A stretch of DNA of 64,000 nt from contig JACPCR010000073.1 in assembly GCA_016179685.1 (NCBI GenBank), positions 62,001 to 126,000 of the forward strand, in the 5' to 3' direction. Shown one piece after another: positions 57,186 through 64,000 of this stretch; the stretch's first letter is position 1, and each line of letters opens with the position of its first letter. The position numbers and the translations under genes are program-made. Source of the DNA: Planctomycetota bacterium (GTDB taxonomy: Bacteria; Planctomycetota; PUPC01; JACPCR01). The notes under the pieces were generated by a model. The model made no database searches. It worked only from the letters and a program-made list of their open reading frames with translations, and was not told the origin of the DNA.

Positions 57186-58009
57186 GCATCACCACCGACT
57201 ACGTCACCGACAAGGATTGTCCCGAGCCGTATCTCCGGGCCATCGCGGAGTCCGGCTTCTCCCATCTCCACTGGTGTCACCAGTGGAACACCGATTTCCT
57301 CTATACCGCGCCCGAGCTCGATCAGATTTCCGCCTGGCTTCGGAAGTTCGGGCTGCAACTCAATGACATCCACGCCTCAGCGGGCCGGGAAAAATCATGG
57401 TCGTCGCCCCGGGAATACGAACGCCTGGCAGGCGTCGAGCTGGTCAAGAACCGCATGGACATGGCCGCCCGGCTCGGCAGCGACGTCATCATCATGCACT
57501 TCCCGTCCGAGCCGAAGGAAAAGGCGGAGGCGGAGGCCTTTTGGGACCGGATGCGGCGCACGTTGGACGAGCTCCAGGCGCACAGCCGGGCCCGCGGCGT
57601 CCGACTCGCCGTCGAAAACCTGGACGCCAGAAGCTTCCCGACCCTGGCGAAGATTTTCGATGCCTATGGGAGCGGGTTCGCCGGACTCTGCTACGACTCG
57701 GGGCACGCCAACCTCGGCGGCCAGGACGGCCCGGCCAGCCTCGATCCGTGGAAGCACCGGCTGATCGCTCTCCACTTGCACGACAACGACGGGACGGGGG
57801 ATCAGCACAAGCTCCCCTTTACCGGCACGGTGGACTGGAAGCGCCTCGTGCCGCTCCTGGCCGCCTCCTCCTACACCAAGCCTATCAGCCTGGAGGTTGT
57901 CATCGGCAACACTGGAATCCCGGACGAGCGAGAGTTCCTGTACAAGGCCTTCGAGGCGGGTACCGCCATCTCGAAGGGAGTCGAAACCAGCCGGAGGGGC
58001 CAAACATGA
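57179..58009 (+). CDS. Sugar phosphate isomerase/epimerase family protein
   Basis: A 276-residue xylose isomerase-like TIM barrel beginning [35 protein letters not shown]. Metal ligands are suggested by [25 protein letters not shown] and [28 protein letters not shown], followed by ISLEVVIGN. Length and order are normal. It overlaps the upstream oxidoreductase gene and its stop overlaps the UroD-like start (ATGA), so it is translated as part of a polycistronic message. The substrate is probably the product or precursor of the neighbouring oxidoreductase. Confidence 0.93.
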   Translation: [276 protein letters not shown]

Positions 58010-59139
58010 CCTCGAAACAGCGGGTCTACAAGGCGTTGGAGCACCAGGAAGCCGACCGGATTCCCGTCGGCGAGGCCTACGTCGATTATCCTATCATCGA
58101 GCAGGTGCTCGGCCGCAAGACGTTCTACCGGTCCCACGCCCGGGAGACCTTCGCCCTCTGGGAAGGCCGGCGTGATGAGGTGGTCGATGGACAGAAACGG
58201 GACCTGGTCGAGTTCGTCCGCCGGACTGGTCTCGATATGGCACCCGTCTGGTACGTCACCCCGCGCAACTGGGTCGTGGAAAAACCGAAACGACTCGGGG
58301 AAGATACGTGGGCGGACCGCGCGGGCAACGTCCTGCGTTACGTGCCTCAGACGGAGGACCTGATCGTCGTGGAACACGGCCGGAGCGAGCCTCCTCCGCT
58401 CGAGCAGCCTCCGCCGGACGGCTCCGAATGGGAGTTGTGGGACCACGTCGTCCAGGAGCTGGGCGAGACGCATTTCCTCTTCGCCTCCGGCGGGACCCAT
58501 CTGGGCATCGGGAGCTATCCGGATGTCCCGAATCGCTTCCGCGGGTTCGAGGAATGGATGATGCGGCTGCGGGAGAATCCAGAGAAGATTGCTGAAGAAG
58601 AGGTCGAAGGCGCGCGGGGCTACCGCGAGCGGGCGCGCGTCCTGGCGGCCCGCGGCCTCGACGCCATCCGCATCTCGCCGGACTACGGCTACGGCCGCGC
58701 CACCTATTGTTCGCCCGATTGTTTCCGCCGCGCCTTCCTGCCGGGCCTCCGCGCCCTGGTGGACGAAATCCACGGGGCCGGCCTGAAAGTCCATTTCCAC
58801 TGCGACGCCAATATGTCCGAGTTGATGGACCAGGTCGTGGAAGCCGGAGTGGACATGTACCAGTCCATCGAGCCGCACGAGCCGATCGACCGCTACAAGC
58901 GCGAGGTCGGGGACCGGCTGACGCTGTGGGGCGGCGTCTCGTGCCACGACCTCTGCATGGCGTGTCCCGACGATATCCGCCGGCAGGTCCGATTCGCGCT
59001 TCGCCACTGCGCGCCCGGTGGCGGATTCATCCTCGGCAGCAGCCACAACATCCTTCCCGCGACGAAATACGAGAATTTCATGGCCATGCTCGACGTGGCG
59101 TTCACGGAGGGCCGATACCCCCTGCCCTCCGCGGCATGA
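58006..59139 (+). CDS. Uroporphyrinogen decarboxylase family protein (MtaA/CmuA-like)
   Basis: A 377-residue protein of the UroD/methyltransferase superfamily, starting TSKQRVYKALEHQEADRIPVGEAYVDYPIIEQVLG, with LDAIRISPDYGYGRATYCSPDCFRRAFLPGLRALVDEIHGAGLKVHFHCDANMSELMDQVVEAGVDMYQSIEP and GGFILGSSHNILPATKYENFMAMLDV. UroD itself is excluded by context, because no other haem genes are present. Related proteins act as cobalamin or methyl-carrying methyltransferases or have unknown roles in sugar clusters. Start ATG 58006 is set by GGAGGGG at 57992-57998 and the ATGA overlap; the frame is open much further upstream but inside the isomerase gene. Confidence 0.88.
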   Translation: MTSKQRVYKALEHQEADRIPVGEAYVDYPIIEQVLGRKTFYRSHARETFALWEGRRDEVVDGQKRDLVEFVRRTGLDMAPVWYVTPRNWVVEKPKRLGEDTWADRAGNVLRYVPQTEDLIVVEHGRSEPPPLEQPPPDGSEWELWDHVVQELGETHFLFASGGTHLGIGSYPDVPNRFRGFEEWMMRLRENPEKIAEEEVEGARGYRERARVLAARGLDAIRISPDYGYGRATYCSPDCFRRAFLPGLRALVDEIHGAGLKVHFHCDANMSELMDQVVEAGVDMYQSIEPHEPIDRYKREVGDRLTLWGGVSCHDLCMACPDDIRRQVRFALRHCAPGGGFILGSSHNILPATKYENFMAMLDVAFTEGRYPLPSAA

Positions 59140-59161
59140 ACCACGCCGGTGGCATTTCGGC

Positions 59162-60598
59162 ATGACTCACGGGTCCACACATCTTGCCGTCCGGAGAGCT
59201 ATGGAGGCCCTGGAGGCCGCAGCCGCTGAAGCAACATCGGATTCGGCCCGACCGGCCTTCCACTTTCGGCCCCCGGCATGCCTGATGAGCGATCCCAACG
59301 GCCCGATCCATCACCGGGACTGGTATCACCTCTTCTACCAAATCCATCCCTTCGGCACAGACTTCTCCGATCCCGAACTCCATTGGTACTGGGGCCACGC
59401 TCGTAGCCACGATCTAGTCCGCTGGGAACATCTCCCGGTGGCTCTCTGGCCCTCGACCGAGAAGGGCGAACAACATTGTGCCTCAGGCTGCACGTTGATC
59501 GATGGACAGGGCAGGCCAGTGATCCTTTATACCTCGATGGGCCCCGGCTCTAGCTACGTCGATGCGGCCCAACAATGGGCGGCATACGGGGATGATGACC
59601 TGATCCTGTGGCAAAAATCGAAGTCAAATCCAGCCGTTCCCGAAAGCGTCCATGGTGAACTGAAGGTCACTCAATGGCGTGACCCTTGTGTCGTTCGGCA
59701 CGAGGATCACGCCTGGCTCGTGTTAGGCGGAAAGATGCCGCCTGAAGCGGGCGGTGACGCGGTCGTGTTGCTCTACGAGGGGAGTGAGCGCCGGGCCGAA
59801 CCATGGCGCTACCGGGGCGTCCTGTTCCGCCATCCGGACAAGAACGAGGCCAGCGTGGAACTCCCGCAGTTCTTCCGGATGGGGGAAAAGTGGGGATTGA
59901 TCTATTCGGTTTACCGCCGCGTCGATTGGCGACTGGGAGCTTTCGACACCCGGGCGGGTCTGTTCATGGAAAAATCGAGTGGGCAAGTGGATGCTGATGG
60001 AGACCGCTTCTACGCGGCGGTGGCCTTCCCGGATGGGCGTGGCCGCACGCTCCTTCTCGGATGTATCTCCCGGGGGAAGCCTCGGGGACGAGGATGGCAC
60101 GGATGCCTTGCTCTGCCGCGAGTCCTCTCGGTGGGAATTCGGGGCGAGCTTCTGCAGGACCCGATTCCGGAACTGGACGGCCTTCGGGGCAGGCACCTGG
60201 AAGTGCAGGGAGTCGCCCTCGGCATCCACCAGGCGACCGGGCTCGCCAGTCCCGGAATGGAGATTCGGGCCCAGATGGACTTGGGCTCGGCCCGGGCTTG
60301 TGGGCTGCGGCTGCACCCGCGCGGTCGGGCCGGCGACCCGGTGGAGATTCGTTACGACGGACAATGGGTGACGGTCGGCGGCGGCCGCGCTCCCCTGCAA
60401 CGGGTGGCGGAAGAAGGCCACCTCACGCTTCGAGTCTTTGTAGACCGCTCGGTTGTCGAGGTCTTCGCCAACCGCCGCGCCTGCGTAACCCAAGTCGTCG
60501 AGCCGACGCCGCCGAGCTACGTAGCGGAAGCTTTTGCCGAGGGGGGAAACGCCCTGCTCGTGCAGATGGACATCTGGGAACTGGCTTCCGTGTGGTAA
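59162..60598 (+). CDS. Glycoside hydrolase family 32 protein (fructan/sucrose hydrolase-like)
   Basis: A 478-residue five-bladed propeller enzyme with a C-terminal beta-sandwich. The nucleophile Asp44 is in LMSDPNGPIHHRDWYHLFYQ, the transition-state Asp174 in QWRDPCVV, and the acid/base Glu233 in SVELPQFFRMG (usually Glu-Cys, here Glu-Leu). The C-terminus LRVFVDRSVVEVFANRRACVTQVV is the typical GH32 sandwich end. No signal peptide, so it works in the cytosol on imported fructosides or a phosphorylated sugar. It is 22 bp after the UroD-like gene in the same operon. Substrate specificity (sucrose, levan, inulin) cannot be read from the sequence. Confidence 0.92.
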   Translation: MTHGSTHLAVRRAMEALEAAAAEATSDSARPAFHFRPPACLMSDPNGPIHHRDWYHLFYQIHPFGTDFSDPELHWYWGHARSHDLVRWEHLPVALWPSTEKGEQHCASGCTLIDGQGRPVILYTSMGPGSSYVDAAQQWAAYGDDDLILWQKSKSNPAVPESVHGELKVTQWRDPCVVRHEDHAWLVLGGKMPPEAGGDAVVLLYEGSERRAEPWRYRGVLFRHPDKNEASVELPQFFRMGEKWGLIYSVYRRVDWRLGAFDTRAGLFMEKSSGQVDADGDRFYAAVAFPDGRGRTLLLGCISRGKPRGRGWHGCLALPRVLSVGIRGELLQDPIPELDGLRGRHLEVQGVALGIHQATGLASPGMEIRAQMDLGSARACGLRLHPRGRAGDPVEIRYDGQWVTVGGGRAPLQRVAEEGHLTLRVFVDRSVVEVFANRRACVTQVVEPTPPSYVAEAFAEGGNALLVQMDIWELASVW

Positions 60599-60757
60599 AG
60601 ACTTACTTGTCAATGTTTGCGCGTCGTGCGTGTACTTTCTTTTCCCATCCGCGGTTTTCCCGAATCCGTGGGAAGACTTTTCTGCGGACACGCATTTCTG
60701 CCACTGAATACCAGTGAAGCGTTGCTTCAGGCTTTGTTGCCGGCCATGGGAGCAGCT

Positions 60758-61705
60758 ATGAATCTGCCGGGCGGGTCGATGCGATGTGCGGTGACCGGCG
60801 CCTTCGGCTACTCGGGAAAGTACATCGCCCGCCGATTGCTCGACCATGGCCACGAGGTCATCACCCTGACAAATTCGCCTGCCCGGTCGAATCCCTTCGG
60901 AGATAGCATCCGGGCCTTTCCCTTCCACTTCGAGGAGCCCGAAAAACTCGAGCAATCCCTCCACGGCATCGAGGTCCTCTTCAATACCTACTGGGTCCGG
61001 TTCAATCACAAGACCTTCACCTTCGCCGAGGCGGTCCGGAACACCTTGACCCTGTTCCAGGCGGCGTCCCGCGCGGGCGTCCGCCGCGTCATCCATGTCA
61101 GCATCACGAACGCTTCCGAGGACTCGCCCCTCGAGTACTTCAGCAGCAAGGGGAAGCTGGAAAGGGCGCTGAAGGAGTCCGGCCTCTCCTACGCCATCCT
61201 CCGGCCGGCCGTGCTCTTCGGCAAGGAAGACATCCTGGTCAACAACATCGCCTGGGCTCTGAGGCGCTTTCCCGTCTTCGGCGTCTTCGGCGACGGGTCC
61301 TATCGCTTGCAGCCCATTTACGTGGACGACCTGGCGGACCTGGCCGTTCGACTCGCGGCCAGCCCTGAGAACGTGACCGTTGATGCCATCGGACCCGAAA
61401 CGTTCACCTATCGGGGCCTGGTGCAAGCGGTCGGGGGAATCCTCGGCAAGAGCCGGTGGATTCTCTCGATGCCGCCGGGCCTGGCCTATGGCCTGGGATG
61501 GCTCCTCGGGAAACTGAAGGGTGACGTCCTGATCACGCGGGACGAGGTCCGGGGCCTGATGGCGGACCTGCTTTACGTCCCGTCTCCTCCCGCCGGTGCG
61601 AACCGACTGACGGACTGGGCGCGTGAGAACGCGGATTCGCTCGGGCTCTGTTATGCAAGCGAGCTGGCGAGAAGGCGGGACCGGGCGTCCGCGTATGAAA
61701 GATGA
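60758..61705 (+). CDS. NmrA/SDR-type NAD(P)-binding protein
   Basis: A 315-residue atypical short-chain dehydrogenase. The dinucleotide-binding motif is AVTGAFGYSGKYIARRLL (Gly14, Gly17, Gly20). HVSITNASEDSPLEYFSSKGKLERALKESGLSYAILRPAVLFG carries the NmrA/complex-I-assembly-type region, and ASPENVTVDAIGPETFTYRGLVQAVG follows, as in proteins that associate with NADH-ubiquinone related sugar or nucleotide reductases. The C-terminal 40 residues are less conserved in type. ATG 60758 follows GGGAG. Redox function and substrate are unknown; it is the last gene of the operon and overlaps the IS1595 remnant. Confidence 0.88.
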   Translation: MNLPGGSMRCAVTGAFGYSGKYIARRLLDHGHEVITLTNSPARSNPFGDSIRAFPFHFEEPEKLEQSLHGIEVLFNTYWVRFNHKTFTFAEAVRNTLTLFQAASRAGVRRVIHVSITNASEDSPLEYFSSKGKLERALKESGLSYAILRPAVLFGKEDILVNNIAWALRRFPVFGVFGDGSYRLQPIYVDDLADLAVRLAASPENVTVDAIGPETFTYRGLVQAVGGILGKSRWILSMPPGLAYGLGWLLGKLKGDVLITRDEVRGLMADLLYVPSPPAGANRLTDWARENADSLGLCYASELARRRDRASAYER

Positions 61706-61812
61706 ATCGAGACTACTTGACTAAGGTGCGCTGGACAGAAGGTTTCAAATGCCCCAAGTGTGAGTGCTCGAGAGCCTGGGTGAACGTCCGGCATTTGCTT
61801 GTTTGTAGCTAA
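61702..61812 (+). pseudogene. IS1595-type transposase fragment (zinc-ribbon N-terminus)
   Basis: A 36-codon frame starting inside the previous stop: YLTKVRWTEGFKCPKCECSR followed by AWVNVRHLLVCS and a stop. The segment WxxGFxCPxCxxSxAW is the N-terminal zinc ribbon of IS1595-family transposases; the second CxxC and the DDE domain are missing. It sits directly upstream of the rearranged helicase gene, so it may have taken part in the rearrangement. Confidence 0.72.
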
Positions 61813-61818
61813 CACGAC

Positions 61819-63213
61819 GTGACTCCTTACCATTGCCAGTACTGGGCGCATCTCCTCACCCTCAAGCGCGCGGGCGGCAGCATCGAGAACCTGACCCGCT
61901 CGATCTCCAACGCCCGGCTCGACCTGAACCCGCATCAGGTGGACGCCGCTTTGTTCGCTCTCCGGTCGCCCCTCTCCAGGGGCGTGATCCTCGCTGACGA
62001 GGTGGGTCTCGGCAAGACCATCGAGGCCGGAATCGTCCTCGCACAGCGCTGGGCCGAACGGAAACGCCGCATCCTCCTGATCGTCCCCGCGACCCTTCGC
62101 AAGCAATGGCAGCAGGAGCTCGACCAGAAGTTCTATCTCCCCTCGACCATCCTCGAATCTCGGCTTTTCAAACGGATGCAGGAAGAGGGGCAGGACAACC
62201 CCTTCATCCAGAACGACCGAATCGTCATCTGCTCCTACCATTTCGACGAGGAAGTGACCGCGCGGCTGAGAGTCCATCGGGACAAGACCCTCGAGAGTCT
62301 TTCTGAACGTGAGCGCTGGCTACTCGGACTCACACGCTCGGAACTGAACGGTGAAGCCGTCTTCGAGCCTGACGAGCCCCGGTTCCGCTATACGGGGAGG
62401 CCCGCGCCTGCCTGTGCCGGCACGGCAGACAGGTGGTGGGGTACCTATCACTTCGACTGGCGGAAGGCGGAGAAGAACGGCGACATTTTCTACCGCCAGG
62501 AACACGCCCTTGCCACGAGCACTATCCAGCGCGCCCTTTCTCGCAGTCTGGCGCCGGCAGTATTACACTTGGACTACGCTGAGTATGGGTCGGTGGTAGC
62601 CCCCCTCATCGGCAAGTCCGGCTGGATCGAGTTGTCCAAGCTCACCATCGAGTCTCTGGACGTGGAAGAATTCCTGGTCCTGGTCGGCTGCCTCGAAGAG
62701 AATGGTCAGGCGCTGGACGAAGAGGTCTGCCGCAAGCTGCTGCTCTTGCCGGCGAAAGTTGCAGGGGATGCCCGCTCGGTCCCGCCTGATTTCAAGGAAC
62801 TCCGTGAGCGGTCCGTGGAGACACGGGTCAGAGATGTGGAACAGCGGAACATCCAGTTTTTTGACGAGGAAGTCTTCAAGCTGGACAATTGGTCGGACGA
62901 CTTGAAGCAGGGCCTGGAGCGGGAGATCAAGGAGTTGGACAAGCTGATTCGGGAGGCCCGAAGGGCCGCGGCTCTGGCCGCTTCGCTGGCCGAGAAACTG
63001 GAAGCCCAGAAGACCATCCAGTCGCTGGAATCAACGCGGAAGGAGAGACGGAAACGCCTCTTCGATGCCCAGGACGACATCGACAGCCGCCGTGACGACT
63101 TGATCGCCAAGGTCGAAGCGCAACTCAGTCAGAAACGGGCAGTGGAGCCGCTATTCACTGTCCGCTGGACGATGATTTCCAACCGCAAAGGCACAAAGGC
63201 ACAAGAGTCTTGA
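61819..63213 (+). pseudogene. Internally deleted SNF2-type helicase gene
   Basis: A 464-codon open frame that looks like the two ends of a roughly 1000-residue SNF2 helicase joined together. The N-terminal part has GVILADEVGLGKTIEAGIVLAQRW (Walker A), ILLIVPATLRKQWQQEL and NDRIVICSYHF. It then jumps to FDEEVTARLRVHRDKTLESLSERERWLLGL, which belongs to the C-terminal region, with APLIGKSGWIELSKLTIESL and a long coiled coil after it. Motifs II to VI (DEAH box to the arginine finger) are absent, so it cannot be an ATPase. The final residues (MISNRKGTKAQES) come from the CACAAAGGCAC repeat at 63172. A palindromic repeat is in frame at 62403-62437. Related full-length proteins occur in DISARM-like and other defence loci. 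Confidence 0.78.
62403..62437. repeat. Palindromic repeat embedded in the helicase coding frame
   Basis: CGCGCCTGCCTGTGCCGGC followed by ACGGCAGACAGGTG is the same unit as in the intergenic clusters 5705-5855 and 20694-20745. Here it adds RPAPACAGTADRWW in the middle of the helicase fragment without breaking the frame. Confidence 0.75.
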
Positions 63214-63390
63214 GGTTCCTGTTTTCCTGGTATTCTTTGTGCCTTCGTGCCTTTGTGGTTCATAACCCGATTTGCCGGACGATGATTTTTGACCACAAAG
63301 ACACAAAGGCACAAAGGTTTTGATGTCCGCGTTTTCTCTGTATTCTTTGTGTCTTCGTGTCTTTGTGGTTCAAAATCCGATTTGCTTGAC
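63172..63390. repeat. Tandem pair of about 110-bp palindromic CACAAAGGCAC repeats
   Basis: Two diverged units, roughly 63172-63281 and 63282-63390, each have CCGCAAAGGCACAAAGGCAC or CCACAAAGACACAAAGGCAC on the left, TTCTTTGTG(C/T)CTTCGTG(C/T)CTTTGTGGTT on the right and are imperfect hairpins. A CGATTTG(C) block follows each unit. The first overlaps the 3-prime end of the helicase frame. Confidence 0.85.
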
Positions 63391-63395
63391 CTGAG

Positions 63396-64000
63396 ATGAT
63401 CCCGGACGCCCCAAGTAATCAAGAAGAGCTCAACGCGCTGCTCCAACATGGAGAAGGTCAGTCGCTGGAATTCAAGCGTTCGACCAGCGAACTGCGCGAA
63501 GCGCTTCGGACGCTCTGCGCCTTCTTGAACGGCTCAGGGGGAATCGTCCTGTTCGGCGTAAGTCCGGACGGACCCCGGTGGGGCAACAGGTGTCCGACAA
63601 GACCCTCCGGGAGATCGCCCAGGGCTTCGACCGCTTCGAGCCGCCCGTCAACGTGCCGGTAGAGCGCCTGCCGGTCGGAAATGGGCGGGAGATTCTCACT
63701 TTGCGTGTCGAGAGCACATTGGCCTCGGTCCCCTTCACTTTCGAGGGGCGCCCGTACGAACGCGTCAGCAGCACGACCCGCCAGATGCGGCAGGAGAAGT
63801 ATGAGGAACTGCTCCTCGTACGCGGTCACGCCAGACGCCGATGGGAGAACCTGCCCGCGGAGGGCCTGGGCATCGAAGACCTGGAGCGAGAGGAGATTCT
63901 GCGCACGCGTGAGCTCGCCATCCAGCAGAACCGGATTTCCCCGGACACGAGCCGGGACATCGGGGACATTCTCGACCGTCTCGGCGTGCGCGTGAAAGGC
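63396..64000 (+). pseudogene. AlbA_2/Schlafen-type ATP-binding domain protein gene, frameshifted and cut by the window end
   Basis: From ATG 63396 the protein reads ELNALLQHGEGQSLEFKRSTSELREALRTLCAFLNGSGGIVLFGVSPDG, the start of an AlbA_2 (divergent AAA-4) domain as in RecG-like regulators. A base is missing in the C-run at 63573-63576; after it the frame at 63575 continues VGQQVSDKTLREIAQGFDRFEPPVNVPVERL...PYERVSSTTRQMRQEKYEELLL to the end of the window without a stop. Either the gene is a recent pseudogene or the assembly lost a base. It is near other damaged defence-type genes. The C-terminus lies beyond 64000. Confidence 0.8.

Noticed and set aside
57397..58005. Upstream extension of the UroD-like frame by about 200 codons
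   Set aside because: It lies inside the isomerase gene; the GGAGGGG ribosome site and ATGA overlap fix the start at 58006.
58006..59139. UroD-family gene as true haem biosynthesis hemE
   Set aside because: Sequence length and motifs fit the broad methyltransferase-like group, and the operon is sugar-related with no other haem gene.
1..64000. tRNA, rRNA, tmRNA, replication origin
   Set aside because: No cloverleaf with a GGTTCGA-type T-loop, no rRNA blocks and no dnaA-box cluster was recognised by eye; a tRNAscan or Infernal run would be decisive.

Overview
The window is high-GC bacterial chromosome (roughly 60-65% G+C by eye) with no rRNA, tRNA or phage genes. Large secreted carbohydrate-active proteins, several Gfo/Idh/MocA oxidoreductases, sugar-phosphate isomerase/epimerase TIM barrels, phytanoyl-CoA-type dioxygenases, a UroD-like protein, caspase/SUMF1/PEGA/LPP20-type fragments and many palindromic intergenic repeats together suggest a polysaccharide-degrading member of the PVC group or a neighbouring uncultured phylum (Planctomycetota, Verrucomicrobiota/Lentisphaerota, Hydrogenedentota or Sumerlaeota-like). 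That placement is inference; there is no marker gene here that fixes the phylum.

Layout. 1-5.6 kb: sugar isomerase, an ABC-2 type exporter pair, an M19 dipeptidase and a NifS-type cysteine desulfurase. 5.6-9.5 kb: a decayed stretch with a broken LPP20/DUF4384-like gene, a Y1 (RAYT-like) transposase flanked on both sides by inverted REP-type hairpins, and a twice-frameshifted SUMF1 gene. 9.5-26 kb: three giant secreted proteins (LamG/toroid-like, and two DUF6067-like glycosidase homologues), a GntR regulator fused to a type II solute-binding domain, a truncated dioxygenase, a MORN-like protein and a FitA/VapC toxin-antitoxin pair. 26-33 kb: housekeeping genes (RluD-type pseudouridine synthase, REC-PilZ response regulator, glycerate 2-kinase, oxidoreductase, PcrA/UvrD helicase). 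33-42.6 kb: tandem dioxygenases, a broken caspase/PEGA gene, an orphan MNT nucleotidyltransferase, a C-terminally truncated LPP20 gene, a heparinase II/III-like protein bracketed by 23-bp direct repeats, another oxidoreductase and a sugar isomerase. 42.6-49 kb: SagB-type double nitroreductase, HTTM-DCC membrane fusion, an M19 paralogue with altered metal ligands, an AbrB/VapC pair and a higA remnant. 49-54.2 kb: a giant NPCBM glycosidase-like protein and a HEAT-repeat protein. 54.2-54.8 kb: a gene-free stretch with a strong candidate structured RNA. 54.8-61.7 kb: a D-threonine aldolase-like gene, then a compact sugar-catabolic operon (oxidoreductase, isomerase, UroD-like, GH32, NmrA-like). 61.7-64 kb: an IS1595 fragment, an internally deleted SNF2 helicase and a frameshifted AlbA_2-domain gene, probably the wreck of a defence locus.

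How it fits together. The intact metabolic genes suggest import or extracellular cleavage of glycans by the giant secreted proteins, then intracellular sugar oxidation and isomerisation by the Gfo/Idh/MocA and TIM-barrel enzymes, with regulators such as the GntR-binding-protein fusion sensing a sugar inside the cell. The genes that are broken are concentrated in signalling/defence-type families (caspase, SUMF1, LPP20, SNF2, AlbA_2, HigA), which are interspersed with at least ten families of palindromic repeats. The most notable non-coding element is at 54410-54630: a 26-bp imperfect closing helix, three internal hairpins, a terminator with nine T residues and a promoter-like region containing a 17-bp palindrome.
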